Source: Methylophilus methylotrophus DSM 46235 = ATCC 53528 (GTDB taxonomy: Bacteria > Pseudomonadota > Gammaproteobacteria > Burkholderiales > Methylophilaceae). Taken from it: a DNA stretch of 64,000 bases. The DNA lies in assembly GCF_000378225.1 (NCBI RefSeq), contig NZ_KB905141.1:1-64000 (forward strand), given 5' to 3'. Numbering within the stretch: position 1 is the stretch's first letter; every line of letters begins with the position of its first letter. The position numbers and the translations under genes are program-made. The notes beneath the pieces were generated by a model. The model saw only the letters and a program-made list of their open reading frames with translations, searched no databases and had not been told where the DNA came from. Below are positions 28,155-36,325 of this stretch, piece by piece.

Positions 28155-29270
28155 ATGACCATTTCTGATAATTCATCCCCAGGCAGGCTGTCACGTTTGC
28201 TGGCGCGTAGCCGGATGATATTGCCCATCTCATTTTTTGTGGGTGGCTTTGTCTGGGATGCCATTACCATCGGCAAAAAGGTAGCCATGTCTGATATGGT
28301 GATCTTTGCCTTGTATTTGTTGGTGGCTGCACTGCTCATGCACCAGCTGGCTGAACCCTATTCTTCAGTCAGGCGGTTGGGAGAGCGGCTATTAAACTGG
28401 CAGTGGCTGCAAAACCGTGTTTCCGGCTGGCCAGTCCAGGATTGGCCATACTGGATATTACAGTTTTTGTTTGGCAGCCTGTTGAGCGCCTTGTTTATTC
28501 TTTATTTCAAGAGTTCAAGTTATGGCCTGGCCTGGGTCGTTACATTGGTATTAGGGGTATTGCTGGTTGCCAATGAATTCATGGAAGGCGAATACCGCCG
28601 GTTCAGCCTATGCTGGAGCATGTTTGGTCTGTGCTCAATCCTTTGGTGCAATTTTGCCTTTCCGTTTGTATTTGGCAGCGTACATGCCATCTGGTTTTAT
28701 TTGAGTACCTTGCTCGGCGCGATGGTCACCTATGTGTTATACCAGCGTGCACCGCGTCATGTCGGGCGTATCTGGCCAGTATGGCTGATCGCAGGGATGC
28801 TCATGCTTGCTTATCGTGCCGACATGATCCCCCCCGTGCCGCTGGTGAAACAGGCAGTGGTCATTGCTTATGAGCTGGAAAAAACACCGGAAGGCTACTG
28901 GATGACGGTTGAAAAATCTCCCTGGTGGCAATTCTGGCGTGTCGATAGCGATCATTTTTATCTGCAACCAGGCCAAAAACTGGTGTGCTTCTCGGCGGTG
29001 TTTGCTCCACAGGGCTTGCAGACCAAATTGTTACATGACTGGCAGAAGAAAATCGGCGAGGAGTGGGTTAGTGTTTCTACGCCAGGGTTTTCATTGACAG
29101 GCGGGCGGGATAGCGGCTACAGGGGATACACCTATAAGAGCAACGTGACAGCTGGCGAATGGCGCGTGCGTATACAAACTTCGACCCGGCAAACCATCGC
29201 TGTCCACGCCTTCACGGTTTCTTTAGGCACTGAGCTGGATTTGCAGCATAGGGCCAGAATCCGCTATTAA
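28155..29270 (+). CDS. Membrane protein with C-terminal DUF2914-like domain
   Basis: 371 residues. About residues 20-230 form seven or so membrane helices. The C-terminal ~110 residues are soluble, ending in GEWRVRIQTSTRQTIAVHAFTVSL, which resembles the DUF2914 signature. Function unknown. No clear ribosome site supports the chosen ATG. Its stop codon overlaps the stop codon of the convergent rlmJ (shared TTAA, 29267-29270), so the two mRNAs overlap at their 3' ends. Next to the sensor kinase rpfC but divergent from it. Confidence 0.7.
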   Translation: MTISDNSSPGRLSRLLARSRMILPISFFVGGFVWDAITIGKKVAMSDMVIFALYLLVAALLMHQLAEPYSSVRRLGERLLNWQWLQNRVSGWPVQDWPYWILQFLFGSLLSALFILYFKSSSYGLAWVVTLVLGVLLVANEFMEGEYRRFSLCWSMFGLCSILWCNFAFPFVFGSVHAIWFYLSTLLGAMVTYVLYQRAPRHVGRIWPVWLIAGMLMLAYRADMIPPVPLVKQAVVIAYELEKTPEGYWMTVEKSPWWQFWRVDSDHFYLQPGQKLVCFSAVFAPQGLQTKLLHDWQKKIGEEWVSVSTPGFSLTGGRDSGYRGYTYKSNVTAGEWRVRIQTSTRQTIAVHAFTVSLGTELDLQHRARIRY

Positions 29271-30103
29271 CGCTGGCGACCCTCGCAATGTGCACGGGCT
29301 GTTGCATCTTGCGCAAGAGTCTTGGCCAGCCAGTCCAGATGCGGCTCTATGGATTGACGCAGTGTCCACGGCGGGTTAATCACCCACATGCCGCTGCCGT
29401 GCATGCCAAAACCATCGGCGGCGGGTTTCTGAACATCCAGCGTGACATGCAAGTAATCGGTATCCAGGCTACGCAGTCTGTCTATCATTTGTTGCGGCTC
29501 AGGCCTTTGCAGGCGAGGGTACCATATCAGGTAAGTTCCGGTAGCAAAGCGCTTCAGGCTGTCCTTAATACAGTTGACCACGCGTGAGTAATCGTCTTTG
29601 ACCTCATATGGCGGGTCAATCAATACAATACCGCGTTTAGTCGGCGGTGGTAAGCAGGCTTTGATGCCATCAAAGCCATCTTTCTGCTGAATAGCGATTT
29701 GCCGCTTTTGCGCTGCAAATTGCTGTTCTAGCAAAGCCGCATCGGCCGGATGCAACTCAAATAAGCGTAATTTATCCACCGGGTTAATCAAATGACTAGC
29801 CAGCCAGGGAGAACCCGGGTAGAGCTTGGTATGGTCTTGATTTGCCGCCGCCACAGCCTCCAGATAGACCTGAAACGGCTCAGGCGCCTGGCTTTGCTGC
29901 AAACGCAAAATGCCATCCACGTATTCCGCCGTTTTATTCGCCACGCTGCTATCCAGGCGATACAACCCGGCCCCCGCATGGGTATCAACCACCCAGTAGG
30001 GCTTATCCTTCTGGTTAAAATAATCCAGCACCAGGCTGAAAATCCAGTGTTTTAAAACGTCGGCATGGTTGCCAGCATGAAAGGCGTGTCTGTAACTTAA
30101 CAT
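29267..30103 (-). CDS. rlmJ: 23S rRNA (adenine-2030-N6)-methyltransferase RlmJ
   Basis: 278 residues, standard for RlmJ (YhiR). The start MLSYRHAFHAGNHADVLKH is the family hallmark, VVDTHAGAGLY near residue 38 binds S-adenosylmethionine, and DPPYEVKDDY near 163 is the N6-adenine methyltransferase catalytic motif. It methylates A2030 (E. coli numbering) in 23S rRNA. Confidence 0.95.
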   Translation of the reverse strand: MLSYRHAFHAGNHADVLKHWIFSLVLDYFNQKDKPYWVVDTHAGAGLYRLDSSVANKTAEYVDGILRLQQSQAPEPFQVYLEAVAAANQDHTKLYPGSPWLASHLINPVDKLRLFELHPADAALLEQQFAAQKRQIAIQQKDGFDGIKACLPPPTKRGIVLIDPPYEVKDDYSRVVNCIKDSLKRFATGTYLIWYPRLQRPEPQQMIDRLRSLDTDYLHVTLDVQKPAADGFGMHGSGMWVINPPWTLRQSIEPHLDWLAKTLAQDATARAHCEGRQR

Positions 30104-30172
30104 GGTGATTTTCTCTACAAGCCAGCATTATCCCAGATTTTTCATTAGAGACTGTTTTATGTCAGAAAGTCG

Positions 30173-30358
30173 ATAGGGTGCTTTTATAAAATCAAGTTAT
30201 TAAGCTAGACAAGGCGCGATTAAAAAAATCTGACGCAGCATATAAGTAATATGTAAGGAAGAGTTTTTGCGAGCATTCGTTTTGCGAATTGCCTGCTTAA
30301 CCCACTATATGAGCAACGCCGTATCGCGACGTAAATTGAATTTATAGAAGTGCCCTAT
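30173..30358. mobile_element. MITE-like element with terminal inverted repeats, copy 1
   Basis: A 186-bp non-coding segment bounded by about 26-bp imperfect inverted repeats (30173-30198 and 30333-30358). Both outer ends read ATAGGG followed by a CACTT/TGCTT-type segment and TATAAA. Its complement shares long blocks with 34102-34258: CACTTCTAT, AATTCAATTT, ATACGGCGTTGC, TAAGCAGGCAAT and TTTTTTAATCGCGCCTTG. No transposase is encoded, so if mobile it would be non-autonomous. It fills the whole gap between rlmJ and the CDF exporter gene. No target duplication is evident. Confidence 0.65.
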
Positions 30359-30393
30359 TGTGAAAAGCAGCTAATTTGCATTAGCATGCCATC

Positions 30394-31125
30394 ATGAAAC
30401 CTAGCCATACACCTCACGAACATTCTCACTCAACTGGCCGCTGCCCTTATGGTCACGATCACGCAGATAATCACGGTCATGATCACAATCATGAACACGC
30501 ACATAGCCACGATGATCACGAGCACGGCAACCCTTTCTCGCTGCCATTTCTAGCGATTTCCATCTTTACCATGGTCGAGTTTGTTGGCGGCTGGTGGACA
30601 CAATCGCTAGCCTTGCTCAGCGACGCCTGGCATATGCTGTTTGATGTGCTGGCCCTTGGCCTTGCCATGTGGGCAGCCCATCAGGCGCGCAGCGGGCATC
30701 CGGCCTCCAATAAAACTGAGCGTCGCGTTTCCATGATTAACGCCCTCTCCATGCTGCTGGTCACTGGCTGGATTGTCTACGAAGCGATTGAGCGCCTGCA
30801 AAATCCGCGGCCAGTCGCAGGCGGCTATGTCAGCATTATTGCGCTGGTAGGCTTACTGGTTAACCTTGTTGTTGCCAAACACATGCACCATCAACATGAA
30901 CATCATGGTGGCGATGCAAACTTAAATCACCGCGCCGCTTTTTTGCATGTGCTGGGTGACTTGCTCGGTTCAGTCACCGCCGTGGTCGCCGGGGTAGTCA
31001 TCTACTTTACCGGCTGGATGAGCATAGACCCCATTTTGTCTATCCTTATTTCAGTATTGCTGCTGGTGGTCACGCTCAATCTTATCCGCGATATTCTCCG
31101 CGGTGGCGCAGGTCATCACCACTAG
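30394..31125 (+). CDS. Cation diffusion facilitator, likely Zn2+/Co2+/Cd2+ exporter without C-terminal domain
   Basis: 243 residues. The first ~47 are very His- and Asp-rich (HDHADNHGHDHNHEH), a likely metal-collecting tail. Six membrane helices follow, with the site-A pairs SDAWHMLFD in helix 2 (near residue 75) and HVLGDLLGS in helix 5 (near 187), and a His-rich loop between helices 4 and 5. This is the ZitB/CzcD-type inner-membrane proton/metal antiporter. The protein stops right after helix 6 and a GGAGHHH end, so the usual cytoplasmic dimerisation domain of about 80 residues is missing. It precedes a tautomerase gene by 39 bp. Confidence 0.9.
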   Translation: MKPSHTPHEHSHSTGRCPYGHDHADNHGHDHNHEHAHSHDDHEHGNPFSLPFLAISIFTMVEFVGGWWTQSLALLSDAWHMLFDVLALGLAMWAAHQARSGHPASNKTERRVSMINALSMLLVTGWIVYEAIERLQNPRPVAGGYVSIIALVGLLVNLVVAKHMHHQHEHHGGDANLNHRAAFLHVLGDLLGSVTAVVAGVVIYFTGWMSIDPILSILISVLLLVVTLNLIRDILRGGAGHHH

Positions 31126-31164
31126 TTTAAAGATCATTTAACTACCCACAGAAGGAGCGTCAAT

Positions 31165-31344
31165 ATGCCTTATGTCAATGTGAAACTAGCAGGCTCTGTC
31201 ACCAAAGAGCAGAAAAAACAAATTGCCAAAGAGATCACTGAAACGCTGCAAAAGCACGCGCATAAACCTGCTAACTACACCTATATCGTGTTTGAAGAGG
31301 TGGAGTATGAGGATTGGGCGATTGGTGGTGAGTTATTGGGATGA
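31165..31344 (+). CDS. 4-oxalocrotonate tautomerase-family small protein
   Basis: 59 residues, MPYVNVKLAG to WAIGGELLG. After removal of Met, Pro is N-terminal, which is the catalytic base of this family. VKLAGSVTKEQKKQIAKEITE and the YIVFEEVEYEDWAIGGE end match the 4-oxalocrotonate tautomerase fold and length (about 60). GAAGGAG lies 9 bp before the ATG. It probably acts as a tautomerase or isomerase on an unknown small keto acid, as a hexamer. Likely co-transcribed with the CDF exporter. Confidence 0.85.
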   Translation: MPYVNVKLAGSVTKEQKKQIAKEITETLQKHAHKPANYTYIVFEEVEYEDWAIGGELLG

Positions 31345-31497
31345 GTATTTCTAGTTTTGTTTTATTTAGGGACTATTTTAGTCTCGCAAATGTTAAGTAG
31401 TTACCAAAACGAATTTAAAAAGCTAAGTGTAATAATTGTGTTCAAGTAAGTGAAAATCAATTTAATCTGCATGCATTAGGTTTTAGCCGCTGACTAA

Positions 31498-31653
31498 GTT
31501 AAAGGGGAAAACAATGGTAAATGGCTCAAAGATATCGGAGATAAATCCGCTCATAGTCGAAGGTTTAATGCAGTGCGCAATGACATAGATAAAATATCTT
31601 CTGATTTGCGCGTTGTGGTGCAAGAGCTTGTTTACCTGGCTGGACTCAAATAG
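31498..31653 (+). pseudogene. Remnant of a protein C-terminus (possibly DUF4145/HEPN-like)
   Basis: The 344-bp gap before uvrC has no intact gene. One frame, open from the stop codon before 31498 to the TAG at 31651-31653, encodes about 51 residues without a usable start: NGKWLKDIGDKSAHSRRF, then NAVRNDIDKISSDLRVVVQEL and VYLAGLK. Composition and pattern are protein-like and recall the C-terminal ends of HEPN-type proteins with a nearby HSRRF segment. It is best read as the tail of a decayed gene. The family guess is weak; the coding-like character is what is seen. Confidence 0.4.
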
Positions 31654-31688
31654 TAAAGCTAAGCAGTAGTTCCTGCTAAAATGCCGTC

Positions 31689-33488
31689 ATGTTTGACCCT
31701 AAGCTCATCCTTAAAAACCTGCCTAATCTGCCTGGTGTTTACCGTATGCTCAATGCGGAAAATACTGTGATCTATGTCGGTAAGGCCAAAGATTTAAAAA
31801 AGCGGGTTTCCAGTTACTTTAACAAGAATCTGGCCAGTCCGCGCACCAAAATGATGGTGTCTCAGATTAACAATATTGAGACGACGGTGACGCGTTCTGA
31901 GGCTGAAGCGTTATTGCTGGAAAACAATCTGATCAAGGGCTTGATGCCGCGTTACAATGTGTTGTTTCGCGATGATAAGTCTTATCCCTATATTAGCCTG
32001 ACGGGCGATGCGTTTCCGCGGCTGGCGTTTCACCGCGGCACTCAGCGCAAGGGGCATCAGTATTTTGGGCCATTCCCTAGCTCGCCAGCGGTGCGCGAGA
32101 GCATCCAGTTGCTACAAAAGGTGTTTAAGCTACGCACCTGTGAAAATACGGTATTTGCCAACCGATCACGACCTTGTTTGCAGTATCAGATTGCGCGGTG
32201 TACGGCGCCGTGCGTGAACCTGATTTCCCAAGAAGATTATGCGAGTGATGTGCGCCACGCGGCGCTATTTTTGCTGGGCAAAACCAGTGAGGTGATGGAT
32301 TCTTTGGCTGATGGGATGAATGCCGCAGCCGAGGCCATGGAGTATGAGCAGGCGGCGGTGTTGCGTGACCGTATTCAAGCCTTGCGTCAGGTGCAGGCCA
32401 AGCAGTTTGTGAGTGACTTTAGCGTGAGTGATGCGGATGTGATTGCCTGCGCCGAGATTGAAGGCCAGCACTGCATTAATTTGGTGATGATCCGTGGTGG
32501 GCGCCATTTAGGCGATAAGAGCTTTTTCCCCAAAAACGCGCAGGATGCCGAGCTGGTAGAAACGGTAGAGGCGTTTATTACCCAGTATTATGTGGCGCAA
32601 AACACGCCGCCTTTGCTGGTGTGTGGGGCGGAGATTGACAAAACCGAGTTCGAAACCATGCTCAGTGAGCAGGCCGAGCGCAAAATCCGCGTGCTGACCA
32701 ATGCGATTGGCGATAAAAAAGTCTGGCTCAAAATGGCGCAGACGAATGCCGAGTTGGCGCTACAACAACGGCTGGCGACTTCAGCCAACCAGCAGGCGCG
32801 TTTGCTCTCTTTGCGTGAGGCGCTTAACCTGGCCGAGAACACCGAACGCATTGAATGCTTTGATATCAGCCATACCATGGGCGAGGCTACGGTTGGCAGT
32901 TGCGTGGTGTTTGATCGTGGTGATATGCAAAACAGTGAATACCGCCGCTATAACGTCACCGGCATCACCCCAGGCGATGATTATGCGGCCATGCGCGATG
33001 TGCTGACGCGGCGTTATAAAAAAGTCGCGGCAGGTGAGGGCAAGCGCCCAGACCTGATTTTTATTGACGGTGGCAAAGGCCAGTTGGGCGTGGCGATGGA
33101 AGTCATGCAGGAAGTTGGTCTTGACGATATTTTGCTGATTGGTATTGCAAAGGGCGAAGAGCGCAAGCCTGGCCTGGAAACCATGATTTTCTCGGATACC
33201 GGCGAAATGCTGAATTTACCCGTGGACAACCCAGGCTTGCACCTGCTACAACAAATCCGCGATGAGGCACACCGGTTTGCCATTACCGGTCACCGCGCCA
33301 AACGTGCCAAAGCCCGCATCACCTCTAGCCTGGAAGAGATTGAAGGGGTAGGGGCCAAGCGCCGCAAAGCTTTGTTGACGCGATTTGGTGGCCTGGATGC
33401 AATAAAAAGTGCTAGCATAGACGAGATTGCACAAGTGGAAGGCATTAGCCTGGCCCTGGCACAAACCATTTACGAGCGATTGCATTAA
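31689..33488 (+). CDS. uvrC: Excinuclease ABC subunit C UvrC
   Basis: 599 residues. The N-terminal GIY-YIG nuclease (GVYRMLNAENTVIYVGKAKDLKKR, residues 16-39) makes the 3' cut, the UVR motif (about 200-235) contacts UvrB, the RNase H-like nuclease domain (ECFDISHTMGEATVGSCVVFD, IDGGKGQLG) makes the 5' cut, and tandem helix-hairpin-helix motifs close the protein. It performs dual incision in nucleotide excision repair. It precedes pgsA by 29 bp, a pairing common in proteobacteria. Confidence 0.96.
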   Translation: MFDPKLILKNLPNLPGVYRMLNAENTVIYVGKAKDLKKRVSSYFNKNLASPRTKMMVSQINNIETTVTRSEAEALLLENNLIKGLMPRYNVLFRDDKSYPYISLTGDAFPRLAFHRGTQRKGHQYFGPFPSSPAVRESIQLLQKVFKLRTCENTVFANRSRPCLQYQIARCTAPCVNLISQEDYASDVRHAALFLLGKTSEVMDSLADGMNAAAEAMEYEQAAVLRDRIQALRQVQAKQFVSDFSVSDADVIACAEIEGQHCINLVMIRGGRHLGDKSFFPKNAQDAELVETVEAFITQYYVAQNTPPLLVCGAEIDKTEFETMLSEQAERKIRVLTNAIGDKKVWLKMAQTNAELALQQRLATSANQQARLLSLREALNLAENTERIECFDISHTMGEATVGSCVVFDRGDMQNSEYRRYNVTGITPGDDYAAMRDVLTRRYKKVAAGEGKRPDLIFIDGGKGQLGVAMEVMQEVGLDDILLIGIAKGEERKPGLETMIFSDTGEMLNLPVDNPGLHLLQQIRDEAHRFAITGHRAKRAKARITSSLEEIEGVGAKRRKALLTRFGGLDAIKSASIDEIAQVEGISLALAQTIYERLH

Positions 33489-33517
33489 GTCCTTAGTATT
33501 CAGCCATCAAAAATAAC

Positions 33518-34099
33518 ATGTGGAATATCCCGAATATACTTACCCTGTTGCGCATTGCCATGATTCCGGTGTTTGTTGGCATCTTTTACCTGCCAGCGAA
33601 TGCTGTGACGCCTGATGCAATGCCCGCACATTGGGTGAATTTAACTGCTGCCAGCGTGTTTATCCTGGCGGCACTGACTGACTGGTTGGATGGATACTGG
33701 GCGCGCAAGTATCACCAGATGTCCAAGTTTGGCGCCTTTCTTGACCCGGTCGCAGACAAACTAATGGTGGCCGCCGCCCTGATTGTACTGGTTGAATTGC
33801 ATCGGGTGGGCGCAGTGGTGGCGCTGATTATTATTGGCCGTGAAATTGCCATCAGTGCCTTACGCGAATGGATGGCCAGCATAGGTAAAAGTGCCAATGT
33901 CGCCGTGGCTATGGTCGGTAAAATCAAAACCGCCGCACAAATGGTTGCCATTATTTTGCTGCTCTGGTACGACCCGCTGTTTGGGGTGAATATACAATGG
34001 CTGGGCGAATGGTTGATCGTGATTGCCGCTTTGCTGACCCTGGTTTCTATGGGGTATTACCTGCGTGCAGCGTGGCCGGCAATACGCGAAACCATCTAA
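33518..34099 (+). CDS. pgsA: CDP-diacylglycerol-glycerol-3-phosphate 3-phosphatidyltransferase
   Basis: 193 residues with four or more membrane helices and the full CDP-alcohol phosphotransferase motif: DWLDGYWAR followed by GAFLDPVADK (about residues 52-85). It makes phosphatidylglycerol phosphate at the inner membrane, the committed step to acidic phospholipids. It follows uvrC closely and is probably co-transcribed. Confidence 0.94.
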   Translation: MWNIPNILTLLRIAMIPVFVGIFYLPANAVTPDAMPAHWVNLTAASVFILAALTDWLDGYWARKYHQMSKFGAFLDPVADKLMVAAALIVLVELHRVGAVVALIIIGREIAISALREWMASIGKSANVAVAMVGKIKTAAQMVAIILLLWYDPLFGVNIQWLGEWLIVIAALLTLVSMGYYLRAAWPAIRETI

Positions 34100-34101
34100 A
34101 C

Positions 34102-34258
34102 AGCACTTCTATCAATTCAATTTTTGCCGCAATACGGCGTTGCCCATATCATGGGGTAAGCAGGCAATGCCTGTATCCCGTGCGCGCAAAATTTTTTAAT
34201 CGCGCCTTGCCTGGCACACGAGTAAAAAAGATGGGTAACTTGAATTGTTAGAAGCGCT
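34102..34258. mobile_element. MITE-like element with terminal inverted repeats, copy 2
   Basis: A 157-bp segment starting 2 bp after pgsA. The ends are inverted repeats: AGCACTTCTATCAATTCAAT on the left and, on the complement of the right end, AGCGCTTCTAACAATTCAAG. The internal blocks match copy 1 at 30173-30358 in the opposite orientation, but the centre is about 30 bp shorter. No coding capacity. Confidence 0.65.
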
Positions 34259-34301
34259 TAAAAAGCAAGTATAAAAAGAAACATTATTTTCAAAATCTTC
34301 C

Positions 34302-34329
34302 TTGACACCGGTCTTAAAATCATTAAAAT
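34302..34329 (+). promoter_or_regulatory. Sigma-70 promoter of the tRNA cluster
   Basis: Perfect -35 TTGACA (34302-34307), a 16-bp spacer and -10 TAAAAT (34324-34329), 36 bp before the first tRNA. Strong stable-RNA promoters look like this. Confidence 0.8.
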
Positions 34330-34365
34330 GCCAGCTTCCTTACGACGCATGACGCAAGGAAATAC

Positions 34366-34441
34366 GCGGGAATAGCTCAGTTGGTAGAGCGCAACCTTGC
34401 CAAGGTTGAGGTCGCGAGTTCGAGACTCGTTTCCCGCTCCA
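34366..34441 (+). tRNA. tRNA-Gly (GCC), copy 1
   Basis: 76 bases including encoded CCA. It folds as a cloverleaf with acceptor stem GCGGGAA/TTCCCGC, T-loop TTCGAGA and anticodon loop TTGCCAA, giving anticodon GCC. Identical to the copy at 34582-34657. Confidence 0.97.
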
Positions 34442-34448
34442 AATTCTG

Positions 34449-34472
34449 GGGAAAGCGCAGCTTTCCCTTTTT
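34449..34472 (+). terminator. Terminator-like hairpin between tRNA-Gly and tRNA-Cys
   Basis: An 8-bp perfect stem GGGAAAGC/GCTTTCCC (34449-34456, 34460-34467) with a 3-base loop, followed by five T. It would end part of the transcripts after the first tRNA-Gly. Confidence 0.7.
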
Positions 34473-34502
34473 AACATAAGTTGTTTTTATGTTGTTGGTT
34501 CT

Positions 34503-34576
34503 GGCGCGATAGCAAAGCGGTTATGCCGCGGCCTGCAAAGCCGTTTAGGCCGGTTCGACTCCGGCTCGCGCCTCCA
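34503..34576 (+). tRNA. tRNA-Cys (GCA)
   Basis: 74 bases including encoded CCA. Acceptor stem GGCGCGA/TCGCGCC and anticodon loop CTGCAAA, giving anticodon GCA. Located between the two tRNA-Gly copies. Confidence 0.96.
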
Positions 34577-34581
34577 GATAT

Positions 34582-34657
34582 GCGGGAATAGCTCAGTTGG
34601 TAGAGCGCAACCTTGCCAAGGTTGAGGTCGCGAGTTCGAGACTCGTTTCCCGCTCCA
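34582..34657 (+). tRNA. tRNA-Gly (GCC), copy 2
   Basis: 76 bases, identical to the copy at 34366-34441, including the encoded CCA end. Separated from tRNA-Cys by five bases, so processed from the same precursor. Confidence 0.97.
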
Positions 34658-34726
34658 TATTCCTCTTTAAACACCAATGCTATGCAAAGCTGATCAGGTG
34701 TTAGAATACAAAACTTGTCAGACTTC

Positions 34727-34813
34727 GCCCGGATGGTGAAACTGGTAGACACAAGGGACTTAAAATCCCTCGGCTTAACGGCTGTGCCGGTTCGATTCCG
34801 GCTCCGGGCACCA
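34727..34813 (+). tRNA. tRNA-Leu (TAA)
   Basis: 87 bases including CCA. Acceptor stem GCCCGGA/TCCGGGC, a long variable arm typical of class II tRNAs, and anticodon loop CTTAAAA giving anticodon TAA, which reads UUA and UUG. Confidence 0.96.
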
Positions 34814-34816
34814 GTA

Positions 34817-34852
34817 TCAAAAAGGACTTAGAGTTTTTCTAAGTCCTTTTTT
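34817..34852 (+). terminator. Terminator after tRNA-Leu
   Basis: A 12-bp stem AAAGGACTTAGA/TCTAAGTCCTTT (34821-34832, 34838-34849) with a short loop, followed by T. It ends the tRNA operon. Confidence 0.9.
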
Positions 34853-34988
34853 CTTTTCCCAGCCTGCCAGTTTAAAAAATTAGACCTCTCGTCAGCCCTT
34901 TCTGACATGTCAGCGCGGTATGAACTGATGCACATCATCCTCAGAATTTACTATCCTTGAGCTATTTGCAAAGCATTAGCCACTCAAG

Positions 34989-35867
34989 ATGGACAAGGTA
35001 ATGAAAAACGTTTCTGGCATGTCGATTAAACAAATCTGGCTTCTTTTTAAAACGGCCTTTAGTGCATGGCGTGACGATTACGCGCAAAGCATGGGTGCTG
35101 CGCTGGCTTATTACACGCTATTTTCCATTGCGCCGCTGTTATTGATTGTGATTTCAATTGCAGGCCTGGTGTTTGGCCAGGACGCGGCACGTGGCGAGAT
35201 TATCGGCCAATTGCATAGCCTGATGGGGCAACGCGGGGCGATGGCGATACAAACCCTGCTGGAGAGCGTGAGTCATCCCACCGAAGGGATCGCTGCAACG
35301 GTGATTGGTGTGGTCTTGTTACTGGTGGGGGCGACTTCTGTGTTTGGCGAATTGCAGGATTCGCTGGACCGTATCTGGAAAGCGCCTGTGCGCGAAGGGA
35401 GTGGCTTGTGGCACTTATTGCGTGCGCGACTGCTATCGTTTGGCATGATTCTGGGGATAGGGTTTTTACTAATGGTGTCATTGGTATTTAGTGCCGGGCT
35501 GGCCGCCATTAGCAAATGGTGGTCGCCCCTGTTTACGGGCTGGATGTTGATTGCGGGCGTGCTAAATACCTTATTCAGTTTTGCGTTGACCACCGGCATG
35601 TTTGCCATGATTTACAAAACCATGCCACGCGCCCACATTGCATGGGAAGAAGTGTGGATAGGCGCTGTGATGACGGCGGTCTTGTTTACCATCGGCAAGT
35701 GGTTGATCGGCATCTACATCGGTAACAGTGCCTTCTCTAGTGCTTACGGGGCGGCTGGATCTATTTTAGTGCTATTGATCTGGGTCTATTACTCAGCGCA
35801 GATATTCTTGATGGGCGCGGAACTGACGCGTGCCTATTCGCAAGTATTGGGTACGGGCAAACGTTAA
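34989..35867 (+). CDS. YihY/BrkB-family inner-membrane protein
   Basis: 292 residues, six membrane helices. ALAYYTLFSIAPLLLI near residue 36, GATSVFGELQDSLDRIW near 115 and YGAAGSILVLLIWVYYSAQIFLMGAELT near the end are the family landmarks (UPF0761). Function is not firmly known; it was once named ribonuclease BN in error. Other in-frame ATGs at 35001 and 35019 are possible starts; ACAAGG lies just before the one at 35001. It stands alone after the tRNA cluster. Confidence 0.85.
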   Translation: MDKVMKNVSGMSIKQIWLLFKTAFSAWRDDYAQSMGAALAYYTLFSIAPLLLIVISIAGLVFGQDAARGEIIGQLHSLMGQRGAMAIQTLLESVSHPTEGIAATVIGVVLLLVGATSVFGELQDSLDRIWKAPVREGSGLWHLLRARLLSFGMILGIGFLLMVSLVFSAGLAAISKWWSPLFTGWMLIAGVLNTLFSFALTTGMFAMIYKTMPRAHIAWEEVWIGAVMTAVLFTIGKWLIGIYIGNSAFSSAYGAAGSILVLLIWVYYSAQIFLMGAELTRAYSQVLGTGKR

Positions 35868-36325
35868 TTTTAGCCTTTAAAAATGCATCCGATTAAAGCG
35901 TGTAAAGGATTCACGGAATAAGTCGTTGAGCGAGATGAAGTGCAAGCCGCACGGAACGCAGAAACCGAGATAGTATGTGATATACGAGGTTGCGACAACT
36001 AACGAAGTGTTGCGGTGTAGGCTAACTTTTAGGTGATGCCGAAACCAAAAAACCGCGCAACGAAGCAATTTGCTCGCGCAGACACTTATTCCTCAAATCC
36101 TAAAGTCATTCTCTATAGGATGAACCAAATCAGCAGGACATGCGTCATTTCACTCATCACCAACACTTTATAAAATTGTATAATGTAGGTCATCCTCAGG
36201 TCATTGCGTTTTTGAGGAGGGATTGATATTGGTCAATCTCCAGCATCTATACGTCAGCTAAACTTTACCCAAGTTTAGCAAAGCGATAGTAAAACGCGAA
36301 CAATCAAAAGTTGTCAGGAAGTTGT
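35868..36325. other. 458-bp intergenic region, no supported gene
   Basis: No convincing reading frame; the longest, on the minus strand at 35877-36068, lacks protein-like composition. The stretch at about 35925-36040 (around GATGAAGTGCAAGCCGCACGG) loosely resembles one arm of the palindromic element at 17917-18034 and may be a worn copy. The remainder is AT-rich and presumably carries the promoter of the small HTH gene. Confidence 0.4.

Noticed and set aside
28067-28339. 90-codon minus-strand frame overlapping the start of the DUF2914-like gene
   Set aside because: Antisense to a membrane protein gene, no ribosome site, no recognisable domain.
35877-36068. 63-codon minus-strand open frame after the YihY gene
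   Set aside because: No ribosome site, unlike any family I recognise, and it lies in repeat-like DNA.
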